Origin: DATMER01 sp040349255
GTDB taxonomy: Bacteria > Acidobacteriota > Thermoanaerobaculia > Multivoradales > UBA5704
DNA: 64,000 bases
Assembly: GCA_040349255.1 (NCBI GenBank)
Contig: JBEQUE010000192.1
Location: 16,372-80,371, forward strand
Direction of reading: 5' to 3'
Shown here: one piece after another, positions 40,951 through 49,170 of the stretch
Layout: each line of letters opens with the position of its first letter
Numbering within the stretch: the stretch's first letter is position 1
Program-made: the position numbers and the translations under genes
The notes under the pieces: model-generated
Told to the model about the DNA's origin: nothing
What the model saw: only the letters and a program-made list of their open reading frames with translations
Databases searched by the model: none

Positions 40951-42192
40951 TCAGCCCGCCAGCTCGGCCAGCCGGCCTTCCAGGAACCGGCGCTCCGGCT
41001 CCTGCCGGGTGAGACCGAGGGCGCGCTCGTAGGAGGCCCGGGCCTCGGCCGTCCTTCCGAGCCGCCGGCACAGGTCGGCCCGGGCCGCGTGCGCGAGGTG
41101 GTAGTCGGCCAGATCGCCGCGCGCGAGGATCTCGTCGACGAGGGCGAGGCCGGCCTCGGGCCCGCTGCGCATCGCGACCGCCACGGCGCGGTTCAGGTCG
41201 ATCACGGGCGACGGGTCGGCCTGCGCCAGCACGTCGTAGAGGCCGACGATCCGGCCCCAGTCCGTATCGGCCGCGGTCGGGGCCTCGGCGTGCACGGCGG
41301 CGATCGCGGCCTGGATCGTGTACGGCCCGATCTGGCTCGACGCCAGGGCCTGCTGCACCAGGGCCGCCCCTTCCGCAATCTGCGCCCGGTTCCAGAGCGA
41401 GCGGTCCTGGTCCTCAAGCCGGATGAGGTCGCCGGACGGCGACGTGCGCGCGGCCCGGCGCGACTCCTGGAGCAGCATCAACGCCAGGAGACCCAGCGCC
41501 TCGGCCTCCGGCAGCAGACCGAGCAGGAGACGGCCGAGACGGATCGCCTCGTCCGCCAGGTCGCGCCGGATGAGCTCCGCGCCCGAGGACGCCGAGTAGC
41601 CCTCGTTGAAGACGAGGTAGACGACCCGCAGCACGCTGTCCAGCCGGTCGGGCAGCTCGGCCTGGGCCGGCACTTCATAGGGGATGCGCGCGTCGCGGAT
41701 CTTCGCCTTGGCGCGCACGATGCGCTGGGCCAGTGTCGGCGCCGGGGTGAGATAGGCGCGGGCGATCTCCTCGGTGGTGAGGCCGCAGACCTCGCGCAGC
41801 GTGAGCGCGACCTGGGCGTCCGGCGCGAGCGCCGGGTGGCAGCAGGTGAAGATGAGCCGCAGCCGGTCGTCCTCGACGCTCTCGCCTTCCCAGACCTCGG
41901 GCTCGACGGTCGCGACGTCCTCCATCGCGTCCAGCACGTCGAAACGGGACTGCCGGCGGATGCGGTCGATGCCCTTGAAGCGTCCGGCCGACACCAGCCA
42001 GGACCGGGGGTTGGCGGGCACGCCTTCGCGCGGCCACTGCTCCAGCGCGGCCCGGAACGCGTCGTGGAGCGCCTCCTCGGCCAGATCGAAATCGCCGAGC
42101 AGGCGGATCAGCGTGGCGAACACCCGCCGCGACTCCTCGCGGTAGACGGACTCCACCTGATCGCGTATGTTTTCAGCCGTCTCCGTGCTCAT
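40951..42192 (-). CDS. ECF42-type RNA polymerase sigma factor with C-terminal TPR-like extension
   Basis: 413 residues, about twice a normal ECF. Region 2 includes YREESRRVFATLIRLLGDFDLAEEALHDAF and SWLVSAGRFKGIDRIRR; region 4 includes VALTLREVCGLTTEEIARAYL. Residues from about 180 to the end are helical repeats with the ECF42 hallmark DLNRAVAVAMRSGP. No anti-sigma gene is adjacent; in this group the C-terminal domain is thought to control activity. The probable targets are the VOC and YciI genes downstream. ATG at 42192. Confidence 0.9.
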   Translation of the reverse strand: MSTETAENIRDQVESVYREESRRVFATLIRLLGDFDLAEEALHDAFRAALEQWPREGVPANPRSWLVSAGRFKGIDRIRRQSRFDVLDAMEDVATVEPEVWEGESVEDDRLRLIFTCCHPALAPDAQVALTLREVCGLTTEEIARAYLTPAPTLAQRIVRAKAKIRDARIPYEVPAQAELPDRLDSVLRVVYLVFNEGYSASSGAELIRRDLADEAIRLGRLLLGLLPEAEALGLLALMLLQESRRAARTSPSGDLIRLEDQDRSLWNRAQIAEGAALVQQALASSQIGPYTIQAAIAAVHAEAPTAADTDWGRIVGLYDVLAQADPSPVIDLNRAVAVAMRSGPEAGLALVDEILARGDLADYHLAHAARADLCRRLGRTAEARASYERALGLTRQEPERRFLEGRLAELAG

Positions 42193-42241
42193 CCGAACGC
42201 CCCTCCTGGCGAAATTATCCGCCCTGACGATTCGGACGATA

Positions 42242-42820
42242 TCAAACGGTCGCGGCTGGGGGCAACGTGCCGATCGAACGGACAACCCGGCAAGGGTTGC
42301 CCGCCGCAAAGACATCGCCCGGAATGTCGCGGGTCACCACGCTGCCCGCGCCGATGACGGTCCGAGGGCCGATGCGCACACCCGGAAGGATCAGCGCGCC
42401 TCCGCCGACCCAGACGTCCGCGCCGATCTCCACGGGTCTTCCGAACTCCTGCGCCCGGCGGAGAGCCGCATCCATCGGGTGCAGCGGCGTGAGGATCTGG
42501 ACGCCGGGGCCGAACTGCGTGAAATCCCCCACTCGCACCTCGCAGACGTCGAGCACCACGCAGTTGAAGTTGAAAAACACGCGTTTTCCGAGCCGGATAT
42601 TGGCGCCGTAATCACAATGGAAAGGTGGCTGCAGCCATACGCTGTCGCCGCCTTCTCCAAGCAGCTCCACCAGGATGGCCTTTCGTCTCTCCGGCTCCGA
42701 TTCGGCGCTGGCGTTGAGCTCGCGGCACAGATCGCGAGCCCGTCCCCGCAACGCGACGAGCTCCGGATCGAGCGCATCGTACAGCTCGCCCGCGATCATC
42801 TTCTCCCGTTCGGTCGCCAT
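42242..42820 (-). CDS. hexapeptide-repeat sugar O-acetyltransferase (Maa/NodL-like)
   Basis: 192 residues. The N-terminal Mac domain (MIAGELYDALDPEL) precedes a left-handed beta-helix: FHCDYGANIRLGKRVFFN, then VGGGALILPGVRIG and TVIGAGSVVTRDIP. Catalytic His in LTPLHPMD. Uses acetyl-CoA. The start ATG at 42820 has GGAGGAGGGAG upstream, 17 bases after the CGNR gene stop, so the two are probably one operon. Confidence 0.88.
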   Translation of the reverse strand: MATEREKMIAGELYDALDPELVALRGRARDLCRELNASAESEPERRKAILVELLGEGGDSVWLQPPFHCDYGANIRLGKRVFFNFNCVVLDVCEVRVGDFTQFGPGVQILTPLHPMDAALRRAQEFGRPVEIGADVWVGGGALILPGVRIGPRTVIGAGSVVTRDIPGDVFAAGNPCRVVRSIGTLPPAATV

Positions 42821-42836
42821 CTGCTCCCTCCTCCAT

Positions 42837-43433
42837 TCAGCCGCTTCGCCGCCGCTCCCGGAAGCTCGCCACCTTCGCCTTGTTTCCGCAGCCCGACATC
42901 GAGCACCACTTCCGCCCGCCTGTCCGGGAGGTGTCGACGAATAGCAGCGCGCACCCTTCGCCCGCGCACTGCCGGATCCGGCCGCCCAGCTCGCCGCCGA
43001 GCAGCTCGACTGCGTCACGGGCCAGAAGCGACAACAGCGTCGAGGCGTCCTCGCGGGTCCAGCTCATCCCGTCCGACTCCAGGCAGGGGGCTGGAGTGCG
43101 GCCGGCGGCCCAGCGGTTCAGCAACGCGCGGTCCGGTTCGGGAAACGGCTGGCCAGCCACCCGGGCCCTGGCCAGCCGGTAGAGAGCCTCGCGCAGCTCG
43201 CGCGCCTGTTCCAGCTCCTCCCCGGTGACCGGCGGCGCGCTCGTCGCGAGACCCGCGGCGACGAGCCATCGCCCGAGGTCGTGCGGCGTCGCAAGCAGCT
43301 CCCGGGGCTCCGCCCGCAGGCGCGCCGCGAGCGTCGCCGGGAAATCCAGCGCCAGACTGCCGCCGCGAAACTTGAAACCGTCCCGGATCTCCCCGGCCGC
43401 CGCCGGAGCCTCGGGCTTCCCTGCTCTCGACAT
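42837..43433 (-). CDS. CGNR zinc-finger (ABATE domain) transcriptional regulator
   Basis: 198 residues. The ABATE-type N-terminal domain contains LALDFPATLAARLR and LGRWLVAAGL; the C-terminal finger is QCAGEGCALLFVD ... KWCSMSGCGNKAKVASFRER, the CGNR signature. Members of this family are stress-response-like regulators. The divergent gene 43528 has a strong promoter overlapped by two TAACC-N9-GGTTA repeats, which are the likely binding sites of this protein. Confidence 0.87.
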   Translation of the reverse strand: MSRAGKPEAPAAAGEIRDGFKFRGGSLALDFPATLAARLRAEPRELLATPHDLGRWLVAAGLATSAPPVTGEELEQARELREALYRLARARVAGQPFPEPDRALLNRWAAGRTPAPCLESDGMSWTREDASTLLSLLARDAVELLGGELGGRIRQCAGEGCALLFVDTSRTGGRKWCSMSGCGNKAKVASFRERRRSG

Positions 43434-43450
43434 CCTCTGCCAGACCTCCG

Positions 43451-43469
43451 TAACCCGCTTGACAGGTTA
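43451..43469. promoter_or_regulatory. operator copy 1, TAACC-N9-GGTTA
   Basis: TAACC (43451-43455) and GGTTA (43465-43469) form a perfect inverted repeat with a 9-base centre that contains the -35 box of the promoter for 43528. A second copy is at 43494-43512, 43 bases away. Confidence 0.7.
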
Positions 43470-43488
43470 TCACGGAGCCGGCTATAAC
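43459..43488 (+). promoter_or_regulatory. strong sigma-70 promoter of the lipocalin-like gene
   Basis: TTGACA (43459-43464, perfect consensus), 18 bases, TATAAC (43483-43488). Expected start of transcription near 43495, inside operator copy 2. Confidence 0.75.
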
Positions 43489-43493
43489 CTCTG

Positions 43494-43512
43494 TAACCGA
43501 TTTGAGCGGTTA
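43494..43512. promoter_or_regulatory. operator copy 2, TAACC-N9-GGTTA
   Basis: TAACC (43494-43498) and GGTTA (43508-43512) again have a 9-base centre, over the expected transcription start. A protein bound here and at copy 1 would block the promoter. Confidence 0.7.
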
Positions 43513-43527
43513 CACAGGAGGATCGAC

Positions 43528-44028
43528 ATGAAGCGCATGCTCGCAGCCCTGTTCCTCGGCCTGGCCAGCCTGACCCCCGTCGCGGCGTTCGCCGCGGGCC
43601 CCCAGGATCTCGTCGGGACCTGGACCCTGGTTTCCGTGGACAACATCCTGGCCGACGGCAGCAGGATCGAGCCCTATGGACCGAACCCCGCCGGCATGCT
43701 GACGTTCGACGCCGCCGGCCGCTATTCGATCCTGATCTTCCGTCCGGGCCGCGCGCGGTTCCTTTCGAACGACAAGAGCCACGGGACGCCCGAGGAGAAC
43801 CAGGCCACGGTGAAGGGCACGAACTCGCACTTCGGGCGCTACTCCGTGGACTCGGAGAAGAGCGTCCTGACCTTCAGGATCGACCACGCCTCGTTCCCGA
43901 ACTGGGAGGGGACCGAGCAGCAGCGCTCGTTCGAGCTCAAGGACGGCGTGCTGCGCTACACCGTCCGGACCACCACCACCGGCGGCACGGAGGTCGGCGA
44001 GGTCACCTGGCGGCGTCCAGACCGCTAG
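43528..44028 (+). CDS. exported lipocalin-like domain protein
   Basis: 166 residues. AGGAGG precedes the ATG. A signal peptide (MLAALFLGLASLTPVAAFA) is followed by a Lipocalin_5-type barrel: LVGTWTLVSVDNILADGS, PAGMLTFDAAGRYSILIF, FGRYSVDSEKSVLTFRI and LRYTVRTTTTGG. Such proteins bind or act on small molecules. Regulated by the CGNR protein encoded divergently, judging by the operators. Its 3' end overlaps the propeller gene on the other strand by 26 bases. Confidence 0.85.
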   Translation: MKRMLAALFLGLASLTPVAAFAAGPQDLVGTWTLVSVDNILADGSRIEPYGPNPAGMLTFDAAGRYSILIFRPGRARFLSNDKSHGTPEENQATVKGTNSHFGRYSVDSEKSVLTFRIDHASFPNWEGTEQQRSFELKDGVLRYTVRTTTTGGTEVGEVTWRRPDR

Positions 44029-46039
44029 CGAAAGCCTCCAGTCGCATCTCGTAGATTGCGTCCGAGCCCACGACGTAGAAGAGGTGCGGCACGGTGGGAT
44101 GAGGAATGAGAGCGGCGACGTTGGCATGAAGCGGTAATGGTGACTCCCAGGTCCTGCCGCCGTCCCGGGTAAGCTTCAACACCGAAGACAGGAAAACGTA
44201 GAGGGTCTCCGGCTTCGCCGGATCGACGACAAGGTCGGAGATCTCTCCAACCGCTCCAAACTCTTCAAGAGAGCCGATCGTGGTCCAGGCCGCACCGTCG
44301 TCCGTGCTCTTGACCAGTTCCTTGCCTTTGAAGGCGTAAAGCGTCTTTGGCTGACGGGGATCGCGAGCCACGGCTCCGGCGCCGGCGACCGGTTCCCAGG
44401 TGGCTCCTCGGTCCCGGCTCCGGTAGACCGAACGGCTCGCGCCGAAACCGCCGTAGGCCGTGGCGTAGAGGTCATTCGGTGCCGCGGCGTCGATGCGCAG
44501 CCTCTGGATGTCGCGACGATCGTAGGGGCTCGCCCCCTGGCATGGCAGGACCTCCTTCCAGGTGCTCCCGCCATCCGTGCTCCGCGCGATGCCGCAGCCG
44601 CCGGCAACGATCGTTCCGGGCTGCGGCAGCGCCAGAACGTGGGCCGACTCCCGGCGAACCGGAGTCCAGGTCTCGCCGCCGTCGCGGCTGCGGAAGACGC
44701 CGGTCCTGCCAGCCCCGTAGAGAAGGTTCGGGTCAGTCGCATCGACGGCGAGATCGCTCAGGGAAGGCGACCCGGGACCGCCGGAGAACGCGGCCCAGGT
44801 CTTTCCGCCATCGGTGCTCTTCCAGTGCTCGCCCGCGAGCAGGGTGTACACGAAAGACGGGGCTCCCGGACGGAAGCGAACCTTCCCTTCCATTGAAAAC
44901 ATCCCATCGAACGGACGACGGATCAGGTATTTCCAGGGCTGTTTCTCCGTGCTGATCTGCAGGCTGCCGGAAAAATCCGCCGCAAAGAGAACACCTTTTG
45001 ACGAGCCCACGGCCAGGAGACGCGGCTCACCGGAGGACAAGCCCTCGTCCCGGTTTCGCCACGTCGTGCCACCGTCATGGCTCACCGCCACGCGAGGCCG
45101 GGCGGAACCGCGGGTACGGTTTTCATAGGCTACATAGAGAGTCGCAGGGTCCGCGCTGTCCACCGTCAAGGCTCTCAGCTCCAGGTAGTCACCCGGCTGA
45201 CCCAGAGCCAGACGGCTCCAGCTCGCACCTCCATCGGCGCTGCGATAGATACCCTGGCCCTTGCCTACAATCCCCGCATAGATCGTCTCCGGGCGGGTGG
45301 CCGCAACTCCCAGAAAGATCGTCCCATACCCCATTTGCCGGCCAAGGTCCGGCGGAAGGATCTCGCCGCCGATCTCTTTCCAGGTGCGGCCGCCATCCTC
45401 CGACCTGTGGATTTGCGCAGGCCTTTCGACACCTCCTCCGCTGATCGCGGACGTGGCCACACAAAGAGTCCCCGGTACCGCGGGACTGATCGCCAGACTC
45501 TGGATCGGCGCCTTGAAGTCGTGCATCGGAGCCCAGGTCGCACCGCGGTCCGAGGTCGAGAAGAGAATGCCGCCGAGGACGGCATAAAGGGTTCCTGCTC
45601 CGTCGATCGCGAGATCTCTCCCCAAGGCGCTTGGGTAACCCACCGGAATCTCGCCCAGGCGCCGCCAGCTCGTTCCGCCATCCGTGCTGCCGAACAGGAT
45701 CTCCGAACGATCGTGGCCCAGGACGTAGAGCGTGCCGGGCCGCGACGGATCGGAAATCAACGCGTCCAGGTCGCGCGCCTCCAATCCACGGCCCGACCAG
45801 GTCCAGGTCTGGCCGCCGTCCGTGCTCTTGAAGAGCCCGCTCGCGACAGAGAGATAAACGGTGTCGGGAGCCGCGGGATCGACGAGCAGGCCCTCAATCA
45901 TCAGCCCGGCCGGGCTGAACGGCCTTCCGGCATCCGATTCCGCCTGGACAGCCTGGGCCATCGCACCTGAAGACAGACTGAGACCAACGATCAAACCGGC
46001 CAGCAGACGCGTGCGGATCGCGCTCTTCAAAGGGTCCAT
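44003..46039 (-). CDS. exported BNR/Asp-box propeller protein (sortilin/sialidase-like fold)
   Basis: 678 residues. A signal peptide is followed by about 12 propeller units with Asp-box motifs: STDGGQTWTW, STDGGTSWRR, SEDGGRTWKE, SADGGASWSR, SRDGGETWTP, STDGGSTWKE and SRDRGATWEP. There is no beta-helix tail, unlike 30486-34469. These proteins are common on the cell surface; their ligands are unknown. Ends within the lipocalin-like gene on the other strand. Confidence 0.83.
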   Translation of the reverse strand: MDPLKSAIRTRLLAGLIVGLSLSSGAMAQAVQAESDAGRPFSPAGLMIEGLLVDPAAPDTVYLSVASGLFKSTDGGQTWTWSGRGLEARDLDALISDPSRPGTLYVLGHDRSEILFGSTDGGTSWRRLGEIPVGYPSALGRDLAIDGAGTLYAVLGGILFSTSDRGATWAPMHDFKAPIQSLAISPAVPGTLCVATSAISGGGVERPAQIHRSEDGGRTWKEIGGEILPPDLGRQMGYGTIFLGVAATRPETIYAGIVGKGQGIYRSADGGASWSRLALGQPGDYLELRALTVDSADPATLYVAYENRTRGSARPRVAVSHDGGTTWRNRDEGLSSGEPRLLAVGSSKGVLFAADFSGSLQISTEKQPWKYLIRRPFDGMFSMEGKVRFRPGAPSFVYTLLAGEHWKSTDGGKTWAAFSGGPGSPSLSDLAVDATDPNLLYGAGRTGVFRSRDGGETWTPVRRESAHVLALPQPGTIVAGGCGIARSTDGGSTWKEVLPCQGASPYDRRDIQRLRIDAAAPNDLYATAYGGFGASRSVYRSRDRGATWEPVAGAGAVARDPRQPKTLYAFKGKELVKSTDDGAAWTTIGSLEEFGAVGEISDLVVDPAKPETLYVFLSSVLKLTRDGGRTWESPLPLHANVAALIPHPTVPHLFYVVGSDAIYEMRLEAFASGLDAAR

Positions 46040-46048
46040 AGGACCATC

Positions 46049-46486
46049 CTATACCTTCAGGTAAAGCGAGCTGCTGCCGTAGTCGATCACCGCGGAATGG
46101 GCCTCCAGCACGTCGACGCCGAGGATGGCGTCCACCGGCCCGGAACCTTTGAGCGCCGCCGCCTGGTTGACGTGGCTCAGATCGAGGGCGAGGAGAGCGC
46201 TGGTCTTCGGCGAGAGGCTCCCGATCATGAAGCGAGCCTCCGGAAGCTGGTACACATCCAGTTTGGCCGCGCCCGCCCCGCCGCCGGACATCGCCAGCTT
46301 GGTCAAGGGGAGGTTCATTTCGCGCACCATGTCGAGACTGAACACGGTACTGGCGGCACCGGTGTCGATGAGCACGGAGACCGGGCGGTCGTCCAGAAAA
46401 CCGTCCGTATGGAAATGGCCGATCCCGCTTCGGGTGAGAGGGATCCGGGTATAACCGTTCTGCTCCAGAAATTCGATCAAGGACAT
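46049..46486 (-). CDS. retropepsin-like aspartic protease
   Basis: 145 residues. The catalytic motif is VLIDTGAASTVF; a second family block is VDAILGVDVLEAHSAVIDY. Bacterial single-domain retropepsin-like proteins dimerise. No signal peptide or membrane helix is present. GGAGGATCTC precedes the ATG. It lies 9 bases after the propeller gene start and may be co-expressed only with the GNAT gene upstream. Confidence 0.8.
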   Translation of the reverse strand: MSLIEFLEQNGYTRIPLTRSGIGHFHTDGFLDDRPVSVLIDTGAASTVFSLDMVREMNLPLTKLAMSGGGAGAAKLDVYQLPEARFMIGSLSPKTSALLALDLSHVNQAAALKGSGPVDAILGVDVLEAHSAVIDYGSSSLYLKV

Positions 46487-46532
46487 GAGATCCTCCGCCC
46501 CGGCCTGCTCTGGCGGTGCGATCAGCTTACCA

Positions 46533-47045
46533 TCAGGCGCAGAGCCGGTCGATGCCATAGCACAGCATCTCCTTCCCGAAGTGTTCGAACCTGCCCTGCA
46601 GCGTTTCGCCCAGGCGTTCCGCGACGCGGATGGAGCGGTGATTGCCTGGATCGATGAGGCTGATGACGCGGTCCCTTTCCAGGACTTCGAAGGCATAGGT
46701 CAGGGCGGCGCTGGCGCCTTCCGTGGCGTAACCGTGGCCCCACCAGCGGCGGGCGAGGGTCCAGGCCAGCTCGAAGCCGGGCCAGTGGGTCGGCCCTGTG
46801 AAGCCGACCATGCCGAGGAAGGCGGCCGTCTCCCTGTGCTCCACCGCCCACATGCCCGGGTCTTCGAGTTTCCACTGGCCCACGACATAGGCGAGATGGC
46901 GCCAGGCCCGTTCAGGAGGCCACGCCTCGCCGCTGAGGAAGCGCGCCACCTCGGGATCCGCTCTCATCGCGGCATAGTCGTCGAAGTCGTCGGCGCAAAA
47001 CGGACGCAGACGCAGACGCTTCGTCTCCAGGATGGGGATGTCCAT
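46533..47045 (-). CDS. GNAT acetyltransferase (RimJ/RimL-like)
   Basis: 170 residues. Start PILETKRLRLRPF; acetyl-CoA-binding region RRWWGHGYATEGASAALTYA; C-terminal NHRSIRVAERLGETLQGRF. Substrate unknown; relatives acetylate protein N-termini or small molecules. The ATG at 47045 fits the family N-terminus. Confidence 0.85.
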   Translation of the reverse strand: MDIPILETKRLRLRPFCADDFDDYAAMRADPEVARFLSGEAWPPERAWRHLAYVVGQWKLEDPGMWAVEHRETAAFLGMVGFTGPTHWPGFELAWTLARRWWGHGYATEGASAALTYAFEVLERDRVISLIDPGNHRSIRVAERLGETLQGRFEHFGKEMLCYGIDRLCA

Positions 47046-47169
47046 TGATCGTCTCCGTGCAAAAGCGTGGCTTGTCCTTGGGGGCAGGAGAGGCGGAAAC
47101 TCCGACTCTGGGGACGCGTTCACGGGCAATGGCGCCCGTGCGGCCTCCTGTCCCTGAAAGGGAGAAGCT

Positions 47170-47295
47170 ATGCTTCGTCTCGCTCTGCTACTGCTTTATC
47201 TCATCGGGTTGGCTCCTGGCTCAGACATTGGCGGCGGACTGGATCCCGACGGGTCCAACTCGGACATTGGCGGCGGACTGGATCCCAACGGTTAA
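47170..47295 (+). CDS. 41-residue exported peptide with two SDIGGGLDP repeats
   Basis: AAGGGAG lies 5-6 bases before the ATG. The first 17 residues are a short signal sequence (MLRLALLLLYLIGLAPG). The rest is two near-identical repeats, SDIGGGLDPDG and SDIGGGLDPNG, joined by SN, and then the stop. The DNA repeat is about 31 of 32 bases identical, so the duplication is recent or under selection. I recognise no family. It precedes the zinc-finger/TPR gene by 121 bases. Confidence 0.65.
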   Translation: MLRLALLLLYLIGLAPGSDIGGGLDPDGSNSDIGGGLDPNG

Positions 47296-47416
47296 TCTGT
47301 CGCGGGGGCGCCTCCGGGCGTCCCTCGTTTGTCTCCGAAATGCACTGTACAAAAGCAGGTATTTCGCCGTAACCTTAAGCGCGATTTTGAAGGGCCCTAC
47401 ACAAGGAGAAACTTAA

Positions 47417-48736
47417 ATGTCCCACCTGGGGCAGGAAGCAATGCGAAGGATTCTGGCTGGTGAGGGTGGTGCCCAGGAGGCCGAAAACGCCTCGGAACAT
47501 CTCGTCTCCTGCGGCCAGTGCAGGATTCAGGCTGGGACTTTGATTGACGAGCTCCGCGCGTTGCACCCAGGCTTGCATGGCGAGGGGCCTCTGAAGCTGG
47601 TATTCAGCCTCATTGATCAGGAGCGCCAGTGGGGGGTGGAGTCGCTCGCCGCCGCCGCAGAATGGGCAGAGGTTCAGAGGCTGAGCCGGCGGAGTCAAAG
47701 AGAACGGGTGAGGATGTCGAAGGCATGCCACACGATTGCGTTCTTCAATCTCGTCCTTGGCGAGCTCAAGGAGACATCTTCCGGAGAGGAAGCCGAGTTT
47801 CTCGCCTCGCTCGCCCTGCTTTCCGTCGGAGCAATGAGTCAGAACAACTTGGCCCGCGTATTAACCAATGACATTCAGGCCGAGGTCTGGATTGCGGTCG
47901 CCAATACCCGACGCAAGGCGGCTGAATGGAAGCGGGCTCATGACGCCCTGACCACCGCTGAGCGCTTTTGGAAGGAAGGGACTGGAGACGTGCGGCTCAA
48001 GGCAAGCCTCTTGTCCATCACCGCCTCGACTCTTGCGGATGAGGGCCAGCTTGCCAAGGCGCTGGAGGCTCTGGAGAGCTGCATCTCTCTTTACGAGAGT
48101 GTCTCCGAGGGACCTCTCGTAGCTCGCACCTTGGTTCAGATCGCGAATACTCTTGCCGGAACCGAGCCTGCCAAAGGCTTGGCTGCGCTCAATCGAGCGT
48201 CCCCGCTGATCCCGATCAACGATCAGTATTTGACTCTTCTCGCCGGGCTGCTACGAGTGGAGTGCCTGATCGAGGTCGAGAAGGCGAAAGAAGCATTGCA
48301 CGCCTTTCGGGGTTGCTCCCTCCTGCTCGCGACCACTCCCAAAACCAGGATGCGTATCCGCGGCAAATTCACCGGTGCCCGTCTCCTGGATGCCCTCGGC
48401 AACCGGCAGCAGGCGGAGAGGCTCTTCGACGAGGTCGTGGACCGGGACATCGAGCACGAGCTCTACAAGGACGCCTTCCTGGACCTCCTCTACCTCTACG
48501 AGCGCCACATGAAAGCCGGGAATCTCGAAAAGGCCACCCGCGTCTGCCGGCGGGCTCTCACGGATCCGACCCTCTCCGAGGCCGCGCACGACCAGATGCG
48601 AGACCTCTGGACGCAGCTCCTCGAAGCCGCTCAGCGCGAGGCGGTCAGCCAGGACCTGCTGCGCGAGCTGCGGCAATACTTCATCGTCCATTGGAAGCAC
48701 CCGGCGGCCGTTCCGCCTTCGATCGGCTTCCGCTGA
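47417..48736 (+). CDS. zinc-finger (anti-sigma-like) plus TPR protein
   Basis: 439 residues. The N-terminus has the H-x3-C-x2-C motif of ZAS/zf-HC2 anti-sigma factors (SEHLVSCGQC). Helical repeats follow from about 80 to 420, TPR-like (for example KRAHDALTTAERFW and GQLAKALEALESCISLYES). There is no membrane helix. The role may be to bind a regulator, but no sigma factor is adjacent. ACAAGGAGAAACTTAA precedes the ATG. The 20/21-bp repeat array starts 28 bases after the stop. Confidence 0.72.
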   Translation: MSHLGQEAMRRILAGEGGAQEAENASEHLVSCGQCRIQAGTLIDELRALHPGLHGEGPLKLVFSLIDQERQWGVESLAAAAEWAEVQRLSRRSQRERVRMSKACHTIAFFNLVLGELKETSSGEEAEFLASLALLSVGAMSQNNLARVLTNDIQAEVWIAVANTRRKAAEWKRAHDALTTAERFWKEGTGDVRLKASLLSITASTLADEGQLAKALEALESCISLYESVSEGPLVARTLVQIANTLAGTEPAKGLAALNRASPLIPINDQYLTLLAGLLRVECLIEVEKAKEALHAFRGCSLLLATTPKTRMRIRGKFTGARLLDALGNRQQAERLFDEVVDRDIEHELYKDAFLDLLYLYERHMKAGNLEKATRVCRRALTDPTLSEAAHDQMRDLWTQLLEAAQREAVSQDLLRELRQYFIVHWKHPAAVPPSIGFR

Positions 48737-48763
48737 CGCCCCGGGGCCTGGAAAAGGCGGTTT

Positions 48764-49129
48764 GCCGAGAGTCTTCGGTGGCGCGCCGAGGGGTCTCGGA
48801 AACCGCCAGGAGTCCTCGGCAATCTGCCGAGAGTCTTCGGCGAGACGCCGAAAGCTCTCGGAAAGCGGCGAAAGGTCTCGGCAACATGCCGAGAGGTCTC
48901 GACGGACGCCGAGAAGTCTCGGCAGGGCGCCGAGGGGTCTCGGAAAACGCTAAGAGTCCTCGGCAGGGCGGCGAGAGTCGTCGGCAAACCGCCGAGAATC
49001 CTCGGCAAGCCGGCGAGAGTCCTCGGCGGAGCGCCGGAAGCTCTCGGAAGACGCCGAGAGTCCTCGGCGAAGCGCCGAAAGGTCTCGGCAAGTTGCCGAG
49101 AGTCTTCGGGAGATGCCGAGGGTCCTTCA
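48764..49129. repeat. array of 18 degenerate units with 20-21-bp period, palindromic core
   Basis: Units begin at 48764, 48785, 48805, 48826, 48847, 48867, 48888, 48908, 48929, 48949, 48970, 48991, 49012, 49033, 49053, 49074, 49095 and 49115. The core is GCCGAGAGTCYTCGGC or a variant (CCGAGGGGTCTCGG, CCGAAAGCTCTCGG), an inverted repeat; 4-6 variable bases follow. Spacing alternates between 20 and 21, so no reading frame keeps its phase for long. The stretch between 48737 and 49170 holds no other gene. Confidence 0.9.
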
Positions 49130-49170
49130 TCCGGCAAGCAAATATCCTCCGGCCGCGACCCGGAGGGCTT

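Noticed and set aside
47045..47416. 123-residue plus-strand frame over the small peptide gene
   Set aside because: It reads the 47170-47295 gene out of frame and lacks a ribosome site.
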